Shown: positions 17,355-26,211, counted from the first letter of the stretch. The stretch: DNA of 64,000 nt from Leadbetterella sp. (GCA_019638185.1 JAHBUH010000006.1:124001-188000), one strand, 5' to 3'. Numbers and translations: made by a program. The notes: a model not told the origin generated them from the letters alone.

Positions 17355-18861
17355 TATAAAGGTAACTCATTTTGTATTAGGAATGAGCCTGGTTAATCTC
17401 ATATTATTTAACTGGCCGTTTTACACTTATGTATTCCACCACACAGATTATAAGAGCCTGAACGGTGTGATGCTGATTGCATCTTTAATACTGATGATGG
17501 TAGTTTTAAACGCGCTGATTTTTTACCTGGCGTTTTTCATATCCCGTGCTTTCGGGAAAGGCCTTTTAGTCTTTTTTTTCGTGATTAATGCCATTTCTTT
17601 GTATTTCATCAATACCTATAGCGTGATTATTGATGAAAGCATGACCAGTAATATCTTTAATACCAATTACCAGGAGGCCAGCAGCTTTTTTTCTTTTAAA
17701 ATGGTCCTGTATGTGCTTTTCCTGGGCGTTCTTCCCAGTATTTTCATCGTTAAAGCCAAAATAACGGGGGATTCGTGGAAGAGGTTTTTAGCGGTGTTTT
17801 TGGGTTCATTATTCATTATCGCTGTCCTGGTATTTGCTAACGGAGTCCAATGGCTGTGGATTGATAAAAATACGAAGCAGCTGCTCGGCCTGGCTTTGCC
17901 TACGTCTTACACGGTAAATACCACGCGTCATTTTAATAATAAGCTGAAGGAAAATAAAAAGGAGATTATTTTACCGGATGCCACTATCGGGGATAATGAG
18001 AAGGCCGTGGTGGTATTGGTATTAGGAGAATCGGCCCGGAAGCAAAATTTCTCTTTGTATGGTTATGAGAAGAATACGAATCCCACGCTGTCCCGGATGC
18101 CGGATGTTTTTCATTTTGATGCCACCTCCTGTGCTACTTATACCACCGCAGGCATAAAGTGTATCCTGGAGCATACCAATTCTAACGATTTATATGAAAT
18201 TTTGCCCAATTACCTCTATAGAAATGAGGTGGAGGTGATCTGGCGGACTACCAACTGGGGAGAACCGCCCGTGCATATCGCTAATTATCAGAGAAGAGAG
18301 GATTTACAGGCCAACTGCCAGGGAGAAGGCTGTGATTACGACGAAGTTCTGTTAACCGGCCTCCGCGAGCAAATTTTAGCGAGCAAAAAAAACAAAATAC
18401 TGATCATCTTACACACCAGCACCAGCCACGGCCCGACCTACAGTAAGAAATACCCGCCCCGGTTTGAGACCTTTTCGCCGGTCTGTAACAGCGTGGAACT
18501 GGCAAACTGCTCGCATGATGAACTGGTTAATGCCTATGACAATACCCTGGTGTATACCGATTATATCCTGAGCCGGATAATCGAGGACTTAAAGCAACTG
18601 AAAGAATATAAAAGCACTATGCTTTTTGTTTCAGATCACGGGGAGTCCTTAGGTGAAAAAAACCTGTATATGCATGGGGTTCCAATGAGTTTTGCGCCTA
18701 AGGAACAATATGAAATTCCTTTTATTGTGTGGGTATCTGAGGGTTCCAAAGAACTGAAACCTAATAAGATGCTATCTCAAAATCACGTATTCCACAGTGT
18801 TTTGAATTTTTTAAATGTTCAGAGCCCGGTGTATAATGAGGAGCTGAATATTTTTAAGTAG
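17338..18861 (+). CDS. EptA-type lipid A phosphoethanolamine transferase
   Basis: The 507-residue protein has five N-terminal transmembrane helices (about 8-175) and a periplasmic sulfatase-fold domain. VVLVLGESARKQNFSLYGY gives the first metal ligand, the SCATYTTAGIKC segment contains the candidate Thr nucleophile, and FVSDHGESLGEKN supplies further ligands. Paired cysteines (SC...KC, NCQGEGC, VC...NC) match the disulfides of the family. The ATG at 17338 overlaps the PAP2 gene by 17 bp. A strong AAAGGAGG lies just inside this start, so a later start near 17383 is possible. With the PAP2 phosphatase it probably alters lipid A charge and resistance to cationic peptides. Confidence 0.88.
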   Translation: MFKGGNIKVTHFVLGMSLVNLILFNWPFYTYVFHHTDYKSLNGVMLIASLILMMVVLNALIFYLAFFISRAFGKGLLVFFFVINAISLYFINTYSVIIDESMTSNIFNTNYQEASSFFSFKMVLYVLFLGVLPSIFIVKAKITGDSWKRFLAVFLGSLFIIAVLVFANGVQWLWIDKNTKQLLGLALPTSYTVNTTRHFNNKLKENKKEIILPDATIGDNEKAVVVLVLGESARKQNFSLYGYEKNTNPTLSRMPDVFHFDATSCATYTTAGIKCILEHTNSNDLYEILPNYLYRNEVEVIWRTTNWGEPPVHIANYQRREDLQANCQGEGCDYDEVLLTGLREQILASKKNKILIILHTSTSHGPTYSKKYPPRFETFSPVCNSVELANCSHDELVNAYDNTLVYTDYILSRIIEDLKQLKEYKSTMLFVSDHGESLGEKNLYMHGVPMSFAPKEQYEIPFIVWVSEGSKELKPNKMLSQNHVFHSVLNFLNVQSPVYNEELNIFK

Positions 18862-18901
18862 GAACGTGTTAAAAGCCGGTTGGCCGGGAGAAGCGACCGC
18901 T

Positions 18902-18945
18902 GTTTTATTGCTTACAGATAAGAGTTTTATTGCTTACAGATAAGA
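18902..18945. repeat. two perfect tandem copies of a 22-bp unit
   Basis: Positions 18902-18923 are repeated exactly at 18924-18945. Each copy starts GTTTTATTGC and ends AGATAAGA. The unit is in the spacer between the phosphoethanolamine transferase gene and the antitoxin-like fragment, and looks like a recent slippage duplication or a paired binding site. Confidence 0.7.
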
Positions 18946-19051
18946 AATGAAGGGCCCTGTTGTTTAACCGGAGAGAGGTCTTTATTTTTGTAGTGCGCAA
19001 CTATGAAAATAAATAACAAATAGAATTCATGCGGAATACAGTATTTGAGCT

Positions 19052-19354
19052 ATGGAGAAGAAATTTGAAAACCTTACGGAAATCACGGATTGCCAGACTT
19101 TTGACGATGTTCGGGAGTACTTTGAAGAATTAATTCAGTATGCTACCAGGAACGGCTATCTAAAAGAAATGGGCGCGGATAATGAGTATACCCGGGAAAT
19201 GGGCCGTGTGGGTATAATGTTAGCGGATTACGAAAGCATTTATATGGATTTATCTCCCCTGAAATTCAAAAAGCCCTCACCGGTTTCCCAGGTACAATCC
19301 CCCCAGCACCAGCGCGGTTCCTCCCCACGTGTACGCCGTCAGCGGCTCATCTAA
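19052..19354 (+). CDS. antitoxin-like protein fragment (N-terminal part of HigA/XRE type)
   Basis: The first 77 residues are acidic and helical (FDDVREYFEELIQYAT ... MGRVGIMLADYESIY ... PLKFKKPSP). They resemble the N-terminal part of HigA-type antitoxins, in which a short YE motif and Pro-rich hinge precede the helix-turn-helix. Here no helix-turn-helix follows. From about residue 76 the frame enters sequence antisense to the 3' end of the EamA transporter gene, which ends at 19277, and the tail becomes Arg/Ser/Gln-rich. The gene is therefore probably truncated by a rearrangement at about 19277. The antitoxin assignment is an inference from overall similarity. Confidence 0.4.
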   Translation: MEKKFENLTEITDCQTFDDVREYFEELIQYATRNGYLKEMGADNEYTREMGRVGIMLADYESIYMDLSPLKFKKPSPVSQVQSPQHQRGSSPRVRRQRLI

Positions 19355-20131
19355 CAGCCAGTTGGCGTAAATAAACCCGAAGATGGGGCAGAGGAAGAGG
19401 AAATAGGAGGCCTTTACGGTGTCTGTTTTCAGGAGGTAGAGCCAAAGCTGTACGGCGGCGATGGAGACCGGCACCACCAGCCACAGGATGGAGAAGAATA
19501 CCGTGAGGTTCCACTGGTTACGGCCGCTTTCATGGAAGAGTATAGTGAGGGGCAGCATAAAGATGCCGCCCAGGAAAATCTGCCAGCCGTTTATGGTGAA
19601 GCGCGAGAGCTTCCATTTGACTTTGGAATAGTAGATAGTACCTACCGAGTAGGAGAGCATGCTCAGGAAGATGAGCAGCAGCCCGCGGGGTGTGGCATGG
19701 CCGTCACCCAGCAGGGGGTAGCAGGCGATAACCACCCCGGCCAGGCCGAGGAATACGGCTATCCACTGCCGGAGGCGGATGGTTTCACGCAGCCAGAAGG
19801 TAGAGAGTATGCTGATGAGCAGGGTGTTAGTGGAGGTGGCCAGGCTGCCTATGCCGGCGGAGATCTCCCGGAGGGCCAGGATAAACAGGCTCAGGTACAG
19901 GGTGGTGTTCAGCAGGCCAAAGACGGCTATCTGCTTCCATTCTTCTCCGCGGGGGAGGCGCTCTTTGCGGATGATCTGAGCAAAGAAAATGAGCAGCACG
20001 CCCGCTGAAAAGAAGCGGATCTGGAACATGACCAGCGGCTCCAGGTAGGGCAGGGCCAGCTTGGCGGCGGCGGAGGCCGAAGCCCACAGGGCGGCAAATA
20101 TCACGCCTAAAATCAGGAATCGGGGGTTCAT
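19277..20131 (-). CDS. EamA/DMT-family transporter
   Basis: The 284-residue inner-membrane protein has ten hydrophobic helices arranged as two EamA repeats (about 1-140 and 145-284), typical of drug/metabolite transporters. Recognisable features are the N-terminal GVIFAALWASASAAAKLAL, the ATSTNTLLI region near helix 4 and the C-terminal WGGTALVLGGLYLGNR. The start codon overlaps the tatD stop (ATGA), so the two form an operon with tatD first. The substrate is unknown; amino-acid or metabolite export is usual in the family. Confidence 0.88.
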   Translation of the reverse strand: MNPRFLILGVIFAALWASASAAAKLALPYLEPLVMFQIRFFSAGVLLIFFAQIIRKERLPRGEEWKQIAVFGLLNTTLYLSLFILALREISAGIGSLATSTNTLLISILSTFWLRETIRLRQWIAVFLGLAGVVIACYPLLGDGHATPRGLLLIFLSMLSYSVGTIYYSKVKWKLSRFTINGWQIFLGGIFMLPLTILFHESGRNQWNLTVFFSILWLVVPVSIAAVQLWLYLLKTDTVKASYFLFLCPIFGFIYANWLLDEPLTAYTWGGTALVLGGLYLGNR

Positions 20132-20907
20132 GAGATCAGGGCCTGAGCAGTAAGGGTGGTGATGCGGCGGATCTGCGCCGGGTCAGTGCCGTACACTTCT
20201 GACAGGCGGTTAACTACCTGTTCCAGGTAGGCGGGTTCATTGCGCTTTCCGCGGTGCGGTACCGGGGCCAGGTAAGGGGCATCGGTTTCCAGTACGATCT
20301 TTTCCAAGGGGATTTCCGCCAGGAAACGGTCCAGGCCGCCATTTTTAAAGGTGACCACACCGCCCACGCCCAGCAGGAAATTCAGGCCGGTGACCCTTGC
20401 TGCATCCTCGCGGTTTCCGGAAAAGCAGTGAAAGATGCCCCGGAGGCCGGTCCAGCCGAAGTCCTCGATGAGGTCGCAGCACCGCTGGATGGCGTTAAGG
20501 GAATTGTCTTTGGAATTGCGGGAATGAATGCAGATGGGGAGATTCCAGGTCCGGGCCAGCTCCAGCTGGCGGAGGAAGGCCGCTTCCTGCTGTTTTACAA
20601 AGGTGAGGTCCCAGTAGAAATCGATCCCGATCTCACCGATCATGATGAATTTCCTGCGTGACAGCTCTTCTGTGACCCTAAGCAGCTCTTTTTCAAAGTG
20701 TTCATTTACATAGGAAGGGTGCAGGCCCATCATGGAAAGGCAGGTGCCGGGAAACTCCTCTTCCAGGGCGTACATGCGCGGGATGGTCTCCGAGTCACAG
20801 TTAGGCATCCAGATCTGTTCAATGCCCGCCTCCCGGGCGCGTTGCAGCATTTCGTACTTATCGGCGTCAAATTGCTCATCATAAATGTGAGCATGGGTGT
20901 CTATCAT
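20128..20907 (-). CDS. TatD-family metal-dependent DNase
   Basis: This 259-residue TIM-barrel amidohydrolase-fold nuclease carries the metal-binding THAH at residues 3-6, GEIGIDFYW (about 92-100) with the bridging Glu, a CIHSRN segment with a His ligand, FHCFSG and LETDAPYLAP with the final Asp. TatD proteins are 3'-5' exonucleases implicated in DNA repair or turnover. It is the first gene of a two-gene operon with the EamA transporter. Confidence 0.9.
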   Translation of the reverse strand: MIDTHAHIYDEQFDADKYEMLQRAREAGIEQIWMPNCDSETIPRMYALEEEFPGTCLSMMGLHPSYVNEHFEKELLRVTEELSRRKFIMIGEIGIDFYWDLTFVKQQEAAFLRQLELARTWNLPICIHSRNSKDNSLNAIQRCCDLIEDFGWTGLRGIFHCFSGNREDAARVTGLNFLLGVGGVVTFKNGGLDRFLAEIPLEKIVLETDAPYLAPVPHRGKRNEPAYLEQVVNRLSEVYGTDPAQIRRITTLTAQALIS

Positions 20908-21022
20908 TCCTCCGTCAACTTTTCAGGGCAAAATTACAGAATAAAACCAGGGTTTTGTGCTTTATTAATTCATTCTGTTACTATATTTATCACATCAAAC
21001 CTAATGATTAAATAAAAGGCGT

Positions 21023-22372
21023 ATGAACAGACGAAATTTCATTCAGACTACTGTAGCAGGTAGTGCAATCCCCTTCATGGGGCATGCCATGCAAAATGAT
21101 AAGCCAAAAACAGATAGGGTAAGGCTCGGTTTTATTGGGGTAGGTCTGCGTGGAAGAAATCATCTCAATGTGGCAGCAAAAAGCGCCGACGTGGATGTGG
21201 TGGCTATTTGTGATATTGATCCGGATGCCATTAAACGTGCACAGGCGGTATTGACCCGCGCGGGTAAGAAAGAGGCGGTAGCCTACTCCAAGGATCCCAA
21301 GGATTACCTGAATCTCCTGAAGCGTGATGACATTGACGGCGTGGTGATCGCCACTCCCTGGGAGCTTCATGTACCCATGAGCGTAGACTCTATGCGGGCA
21401 GGGAAGTACACGGCGGTAGAGGTTTCTGCTACGGTGACCCTGCAGGAGTCATGGGATCTGGTGAATACCTTTGAGGAAACCGGCAGCCACTGCATGATCC
21501 TGGAAAACGTATGTTACCGGAGAGACGTGATGGCCGTGCTGAACATGGTACGTCAGGGCATGTTCGGTGACCTTCAGTACGGACATTGCGGGTATCAGCA
21601 TGACCTGCGCAATGTGAAGTTCAATGACGGTAAGCAGGCCTATGGCGGCGGGGTGGAATTTGGCGAAAAAGGCTTTTCTGAAGCCCATTGGAGAACCCAG
21701 CACTCGGTGGACCGTAACGGTGACCTGTATCCTACGCACGGACTGGGGCCGGTAGCCCACTGGATGGACATTAACCGGGGTAATAAGTTTAATTACCTGA
21801 CCTCTATGGCCACCAGCTCCAAAGGACTTCATAAGTACATTGTGGATAAAGGCGGCCCGGATCACCCTAATGCCAAGGTGAAATTCAAGCTGGGGGATAT
21901 CGTGACTACCATGATCCAGTGTGAAAACGGGCAGAATATCGTGGTTATCCATGATACAAACTTGCCGCGGCCTTACTCCCTGTGCTTCCGCGCCCAGGGT
22001 ACGGAAGGAATCTGGATGGACGATAACAAAATGATCTACCTGGAAAACAAGAGTCCGAAGCCGCACCAGTGGGAGCCTTTCGACAAATACCAGAAAGAGT
22101 ATGATCACCCCCTCTGGAAGAAGTTTGAATCCGATGCCCAGAATGCAGGCCATGGCGGGATAGATTTCTTTGTATTACGGGCCTTTATTGAGTCCATAAA
22201 GAACAAAGTAACCCCACCCATGGACGTGTATGATGCGGCTGCCTGGTCTGCCATCAGCCCGCTGTCAGAACTGTCTATAGCGCGTGGAAGCACCGCCGTA
22301 GAGATTCCTGACTTCACCCGTGGAAAATGGAAAACCAATAAGCGGATCTTTGGACTGAATGACCAATACTAA
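21023..22372 (+). CDS. GH109-type Gfo/Idh/MocA-fold glycosidase or oxidoreductase
   Basis: The protein has 449 residues. The N-terminus MNRRNFIQTTVAGSA has a twin-arginine-like signal, so export is likely. A Rossmann NAD-binding motif GFIGVGLRGRNH follows at about residues 35-46. IATPWELHVPMSV and NVCYRRD lie at the expected places of the Gfo/Idh/MocA fold. The segment YPTHGLGPVAHWMDINRG is characteristic of GH109 alpha-N-acetylgalactosaminidases, which use NAD transiently for retaining hydrolysis. A GNAT acetyltransferase gene overlaps its 3' end by 14 bp. GH109 membership is likely, but the substrate is not proven. Confidence 0.8.
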   Translation: MNRRNFIQTTVAGSAIPFMGHAMQNDKPKTDRVRLGFIGVGLRGRNHLNVAAKSADVDVVAICDIDPDAIKRAQAVLTRAGKKEAVAYSKDPKDYLNLLKRDDIDGVVIATPWELHVPMSVDSMRAGKYTAVEVSATVTLQESWDLVNTFEETGSHCMILENVCYRRDVMAVLNMVRQGMFGDLQYGHCGYQHDLRNVKFNDGKQAYGGGVEFGEKGFSEAHWRTQHSVDRNGDLYPTHGLGPVAHWMDINRGNKFNYLTSMATSSKGLHKYIVDKGGPDHPNAKVKFKLGDIVTTMIQCENGQNIVVIHDTNLPRPYSLCFRAQGTEGIWMDDNKMIYLENKSPKPHQWEPFDKYQKEYDHPLWKKFESDAQNAGHGGIDFFVLRAFIESIKNKVTPPMDVYDAAAWSAISPLSELSIARGSTAVEIPDFTRGKWKTNKRIFGLNDQY

Positions 22373-22865
22373 GTTCAGGATAGCTGTGCCGGAAGACCTG
22401 GAAGAGATAGTGCGGATATACAATTCCACTATCCCTTCCCGGCTGGTCACGGCAGATCTGGAGCCTGTATCTATAGAAAGCCGGCAGGAGTGGTTTCAGC
22501 GCCACACCCCGGGTAAAAGGCCGCTCTGGGTAGTGGAAGAAAACGGGAAGGTGATAGGATGGCTGGGTTTTCAGCCCTTTCACAGCCGCATAGCCTATAA
22601 TGCCACGGCGGAGATCAGCATCTACCTGGATGAATCCGTACGCGGCCGGGGCCTGGGCCGGAAGATACTGGATTTTGCGATAGACGTAGCCCCAGGCCTG
22701 GGCATTGAAACCCTCATCGGCCTTATTTTTGCACACAATACCCCCAGTATCCGGCTGTTTGAAAAAGCAGGCTTCCGGGAATGGGGTTTCCTGCCGGACG
22801 TAGCTGAGCTGGACGGGATTAAGAGGGGCCTGAAGTTTTTTGGGAAACCGCTTTTAACTCAGTGA
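22359..22865 (+). CDS. GNAT-family N-acetyltransferase (phosphinothricin acetyltransferase-like)
   Basis: The 168-residue protein carries the acetyl-CoA pyrophosphate-binding motif VRGRGLGRKIL (about residues 94-104) and the FAHNTPSIRLFEKAGF segment typical of the family. The first part (VRIYNSTIPSRLVTADLEPV) resembles phosphinothricin/methionine-sulfone acetyltransferases. It overlaps the preceding GH109-type gene by 14 bp, suggesting co-translation, and converges with a lipoprotein gene (7-bp overlap of 3' ends). The amino-group substrate is unknown. Confidence 0.85.
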   Translation: MTNTKFRIAVPEDLEEIVRIYNSTIPSRLVTADLEPVSIESRQEWFQRHTPGKRPLWVVEENGKVIGWLGFQPFHSRIAYNATAEISIYLDESVRGRGLGRKILDFAIDVAPGLGIETLIGLIFAHNTPSIRLFEKAGFREWGFLPDVAELDGIKRGLKFFGKPLLTQ

Positions 22866-23401
22866 AGTACTTTCCCCGACACATAGCTGGAGTCCGGCTT
22901 AAACCACAGCAGCCGCTGCACCGACCGGATCTCATACCCGGCTAATTTACCGGCCCGGGCTGAAAGGCTGATCTGGGAGCCGGTGGTAAAGAAGTAATTT
23001 TCCGATTGTTTTACACAGCTGATGCTTACCGGTTCCCGGCTAATCGTATCAAATGCCACCGTTAATTCTTTCACCGGCAGGTTTTCTCCCGGCTTCAGGC
23101 GGTAGGTGGTCTCGTGAGGCTTATTCACCGAATCATAGCTCATGATAAAGGAGCTCTTGTTCAGGTCGGCATCCAGGAAGAGCTTCAGCTCTTTTTGCCA
23201 GTTGATGTCGCTCACTTCTTCTTTCTCCGTCTGGTGGTCATATATCCAGGTTTTCTCCACACGGGGGTGCCGGGCTTCCAGGTCAGCGATCAGGCTTTCC
23301 ACCCAGGTTTTAGAATCAAAATATTTCCGGATAGCGGTGGTCTGGTCTGCGTTTTGGCAGGCGGAAAAAACCAGGAAGAAAAGTATAAAGCGATATTTCA
23401 T
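22859..23401 (-). CDS. hypothetical lipoprotein
   Basis: The 180-residue protein has a lipoprotein signal (FILFFLVFSAC, Cys at 15). The mature part is mixed alpha/beta with a Trp-rich start (KTWVESLIADLEARH), a TYRLKPGENLPVKELTV stretch and a C-terminal SVQRLLWFKPDSSY. I do not recognise a family. It is monocistronic and leftward, and its 5' region contains a hairpin followed by a T-tract on the same strand. Confidence 0.65.
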   Translation of the reverse strand: MKYRFILFFLVFSACQNADQTTAIRKYFDSKTWVESLIADLEARHPRVEKTWIYDHQTEKEEVSDINWQKELKLFLDADLNKSSFIMSYDSVNKPHETTYRLKPGENLPVKELTVAFDTISREPVSISCVKQSENYFFTTGSQISLSARAGKLAGYEIRSVQRLLWFKPDSSYVSGKVLH

Positions 23402-23435
23402 CAGGATACAAAGGTCTTAACTATCTCATCAATCT

Positions 23436-23467
23436 CCAAAAAAAATGAGGAGTACTGAGCACTCCTC
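23436..23467 (-). terminator. intrinsic terminator-like hairpin upstream of the lipoprotein gene
   Basis: GAGGAGT (23447-23453) and ACTCCTC (23461-23467) form a perfect 7-bp stem with a 7-nt loop. Read leftward the stem is followed by A and then eight T residues, as in an intrinsic terminator. It lies about 35 bp before the lipoprotein start codon and downstream of no annotated leftward gene. It is therefore either an attenuator or the 3' end of a small RNA. Confidence 0.5.
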
Positions 23468-23545
23468 CTTTCTAAATTCTTTGAAACAAATAACCTGAAA
23501 CAGGATACCCGTTCCTACATAATCATTAAACCGGTGTAAAGATAC
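23468..23545 (-). ncRNA. candidate small RNA ending at the leader terminator
   Basis: Leftward of about 23545 lie a -7-like TATCTTTA and a -33-like TTTA about 21 bp upstream on the minus strand. About 70-100 nt later comes the hairpin plus T8 terminator. The stretch contains a small CCTGTTTCAGG hairpin and no start codon with an ORF. It could be an independent small RNA or an attenuated leader. Support is only positional. Confidence 0.2.
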
Positions 23546-23631
23546 AAAGAAATTATATAATAAAGTAAAGTTTGTGAGGATATAAATTTCATTATTCGTA
23601 TTTTAAGGCTTCAAAGACTTATAGCTCAATA

Positions 23632-24876
23632 ATGACGCAAAAGACCAAAGGTATTTCAGAAGACTGGGTGGTGGTGATCACCGGATTTTTATTAATAGGC
23701 GCCGTGCTGGCCGGGTTCAGTTTCCCGAGCCCCGGCTTTAAGTGGGACCATTTTTCGGAGATCACGGGTAATATCCTGAGCCGTGAAAACCTGTTCAGGG
23801 TACTGGTGCAGGCCGGCCTGGTGGGTGCGGCTGGGACTTTTGCGGCCTTCCTGACCGGGAAGAAGCCCCTTCGTTTCCTGGCGGGTTTCGGGGTGCTTTT
23901 TGCACTTTCAGTGCTGGCCCAGATCCTGGCGGGGAATACCGTGGTGCAGGAGTATAACCTGGAAACGGTGATCTTCGGGCTGGCCATCGGCCTGCTGATT
24001 AATAATGTGCTGGGCGTGCCGGAGTGGCTGAAGGAAAGCCTGCAAAGCGAGCTTTTCGTGAAGATAGGCCTGGTGCTGCTGGGAACTTCCATTATCTTTT
24101 CGGAGATCCTGCGGGCCGGGATGCTGGGCCTGGTGCAGGCGCTGGTGGTGGTGATCTCGGTGTGGTATTTTGCGTTCTGGTTGTGTAAGCGCACGGGCAT
24201 AGACCGGGAGATGTCTATGATGATCAGCAGCGCGGTGTCTATCTGCGGGGTTTCGGCGGCTATAGCTACCTCCGGGGCTATTAAAGGCGATTCCAAAAAG
24301 CTTTCTTATGTTATTTCCATGGTGCTGATCACCGCCGTACCCATGATGATCTTTATGCCTTATATGGCTAACTGGATGGGGCTTTCACAGGCCGTGACCG
24401 GTGCCTGGCTGGGGGGCAGTATTGATACCACGGGGGCCGTGGTGGCCTCGGGTTCCATGGTAGGGGAAGAGGCGCTGGAGATCAGCACCATCATTAAGTT
24501 TTCCCAAAACGTGCTGCTGGGGCTGGCGGCGTTTGCCATCAGCATCTACTGGTCAGTAAGCCAGGCCCAGCAAACGGCCGAAAAGCCCACGCTGAAGCTG
24601 ATCTGGGATCGTTTTCCGAAGTTCGTGATCGGTTTTGTGGCGGCATCGCTCCTGTTTTCCTTTGCACTGCCGGGAGAGAAAGTGGCCGAAGTGAAGTCCG
24701 TGATCAAGAGCATCCAGGGCGTCTGGTTTGCACTGGCATTTGTGAGCATCGGGCTGGAAACCAATTTTAAAGAGCTTTTTGCCCATTCCAATAAGAAGCC
24801 GCTTTTTGTGTTTTTAGGGGCGCAGGCCTTTAATATTGTGATCACGCTGGTGATGGCGCTGCTGCTGTTCCGGTGA
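23632..24876 (+). CDS. YeiH/UPF0324-family putative sulfate exporter
   Basis: The 414-residue polytopic inner-membrane protein has about eleven hydrophobic helices. Segments such as IFGLAIGLLINNVLGVPEWLK, KIGLVLLGTSIIFSEILRAG, AVSICGVSAAIATSGAI and GGSIDTTGAVVASG are characteristic of the YeiH/UPF0324 family, annotated as putative sulfate exporters. The gene stands alone and ends at a very strong convergent terminator. The transported substrate is inferred only from the family name. Confidence 0.85.
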   Translation: MTQKTKGISEDWVVVITGFLLIGAVLAGFSFPSPGFKWDHFSEITGNILSRENLFRVLVQAGLVGAAGTFAAFLTGKKPLRFLAGFGVLFALSVLAQILAGNTVVQEYNLETVIFGLAIGLLINNVLGVPEWLKESLQSELFVKIGLVLLGTSIIFSEILRAGMLGLVQALVVVISVWYFAFWLCKRTGIDREMSMMISSAVSICGVSAAIATSGAIKGDSKKLSYVISMVLITAVPMMIFMPYMANWMGLSQAVTGAWLGGSIDTTGAVVASGSMVGEEALEISTIIKFSQNVLLGLAAFAISIYWSVSQAQQTAEKPTLKLIWDRFPKFVIGFVAASLLFSFALPGEKVAEVKSVIKSIQGVWFALAFVSIGLETNFKELFAHSNKKPLFVFLGAQAFNIVITLVMALLLFR

Positions 24877-24880
24877 GTGT

Positions 24881-24923
24881 TTTTAAATGGAAGATCTACG
24901 GCCTGTAGATCTTCCATTTAAAA
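24881..24923. terminator. bidirectional terminator with perfect 19-bp stem
   Basis: The left arm 24881-24899 (starts TTTTAAATGG, ends GATCTAC) and the right arm 24905-24923 are perfectly complementary around a GGCCT loop. The A/T-rich base of the stem supplies T-tracts in both directions, between the convergent YeiH-type and DUF2264 genes. Confidence 0.85.
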
Positions 24924-24956
24924 GTTGTGCAGGAAATTAGACACTATTCAACCTAT

Positions 24957-26204
24957 TTAATATTCCACTTTATAATCTTTCTTCACGGGCTGTCCGCTCC
25001 AGGCTTTTTTAGCGGTCCAGTCGGCAGCCGGGGCGGTCCAGAACGGATCATTGGCCGGCAGGCCCAGGGGCAGGAAGCCCAGGGTGGCTATGTACAGGCT
25101 GCCGGTAGAGGTGTACTGGTCGGCCATCATGGGCTGATGCCCGTTAAAGCCCAGCACCAGCCAGCCTTTGGCATCGAAGTTCTGGTTTCCGTCATACATA
25201 TTGTAAAAGACTTTGGTAAGGGCGCAGCGCACCTGTGCAGGATTCACCCATTCGGGCAGCTTGTGCAGCAGGGCGGTATGGCCCAGCGCCTGGAAAGCGG
25301 CCGTACGGTAGGTCACTGAGCGGCCGAAAGCCGGGTAGGTTCCTTCCGGGGAGATGATACGCTCCAGGAACTCCGCATGGCGGATCATCCGCTGCAGGGC
25401 CTGTTCGTAGGCTTCGGTAGTATTGTAACCTTTCTGACGGTATTTCCCGGTGGGTTTGGTGTTCAGGGTTTCCAGCAGGTCTACCAGCATGGAATGGATC
25501 ACGTAGGAGTTATAATAATCCATGCTGAACTTCGCACCGTCGGTATACCAGCTGTCACCGGTGTACCATTCCTTCATCTTATTCAGGGCAAAATCCACCC
25601 GGGCCGGGTCAAATTCCTCCCCGACAGAGCGGAGAAAGCCTTCAATGATGCCCGAAAACAGCAACCAGTTATTATAGGCACCGCTCCGGTTACGCTGGGA
25701 CTTGAATTCTTCCACGTAGCGTTGTTTGGTCACCGCATCCAGCGGTTCCCACAGGGCTTTGGGCGCCCGCATGAAGGCCTGCGCCAGGTAAGAGGCATCT
25801 ACGATGGGCTGGTTTTCTTCCCGGAAATTCAGGTAGTCTTTGCTGGCCGGGTTTACGGCATGGGTGAGCCCCTTCAGCAGGGCGGCTTTGTACTTTTTCC
25901 GCAGCTGGCCTTCTTCGGTGTCATCGTCAGGCAGTTCCAGCCAGGGAGCCAGGCCTGCCACGCAGCGGCCTACCGCCTCCAGGTAAGTGACCTTTTTGGC
26001 ATCCATGTAGTACTGGGGGCCCTGTTCCAGCGGCATATTCTGGCGGAGGGTTTCCCGGGAAAGGTTATCCACCACCGGCCAGGCTATCTTGTGCAGGGTC
26101 TTTACCCAGTAGCCGCGGTCCTGTGCACCGGTGGTTTTCTGTGCTGAAACGATGGTTACGCCCAGCAGAAGCAAAACCATCAGTGCGATTCCTTGTTTTT
26201 TCAT
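24957..26204 (-). CDS. secreted DUF2264-domain protein of the polysaccharide-utilisation locus
   Basis: The start at 26204 is chosen over an ATG 96 bp upstream because it gives a clean signal peptide (KKQGIALMVLLLLGVTIVSAQ) and lies 7 bp after the stop of the GH88 gene. The 415-residue mature protein matches DUF2264: NYNNWLLF-like SGAYNNWLLFSGIIEG, WYTGDSWYTDGAKFSMDYYNSYVIH and FGRSVTYRTAAFQALG. The (alpha/alpha)-barrel-like family is found in polysaccharide-degradation loci, and some members are suspected uronic-acid-processing enzymes. It is the last gene of the SusC-SusD-GH88-DUF2264 transcription unit. Confidence 0.82.
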   Translation of the reverse strand: MKKQGIALMVLLLLGVTIVSAQKTTGAQDRGYWVKTLHKIAWPVVDNLSRETLRQNMPLEQGPQYYMDAKKVTYLEAVGRCVAGLAPWLELPDDDTEEGQLRKKYKAALLKGLTHAVNPASKDYLNFREENQPIVDASYLAQAFMRAPKALWEPLDAVTKQRYVEEFKSQRNRSGAYNNWLLFSGIIEGFLRSVGEEFDPARVDFALNKMKEWYTGDSWYTDGAKFSMDYYNSYVIHSMLVDLLETLNTKPTGKYRQKGYNTTEAYEQALQRMIRHAEFLERIISPEGTYPAFGRSVTYRTAAFQALGHTALLHKLPEWVNPAQVRCALTKVFYNMYDGNQNFDAKGWLVLGFNGHQPMMADQYTSTGSLYIATLGFLPLGLPANDPFWTAPAADWTAKKAWSGQPVKKDYKVEY

Positions 26205-26211
26205 AGTAATA

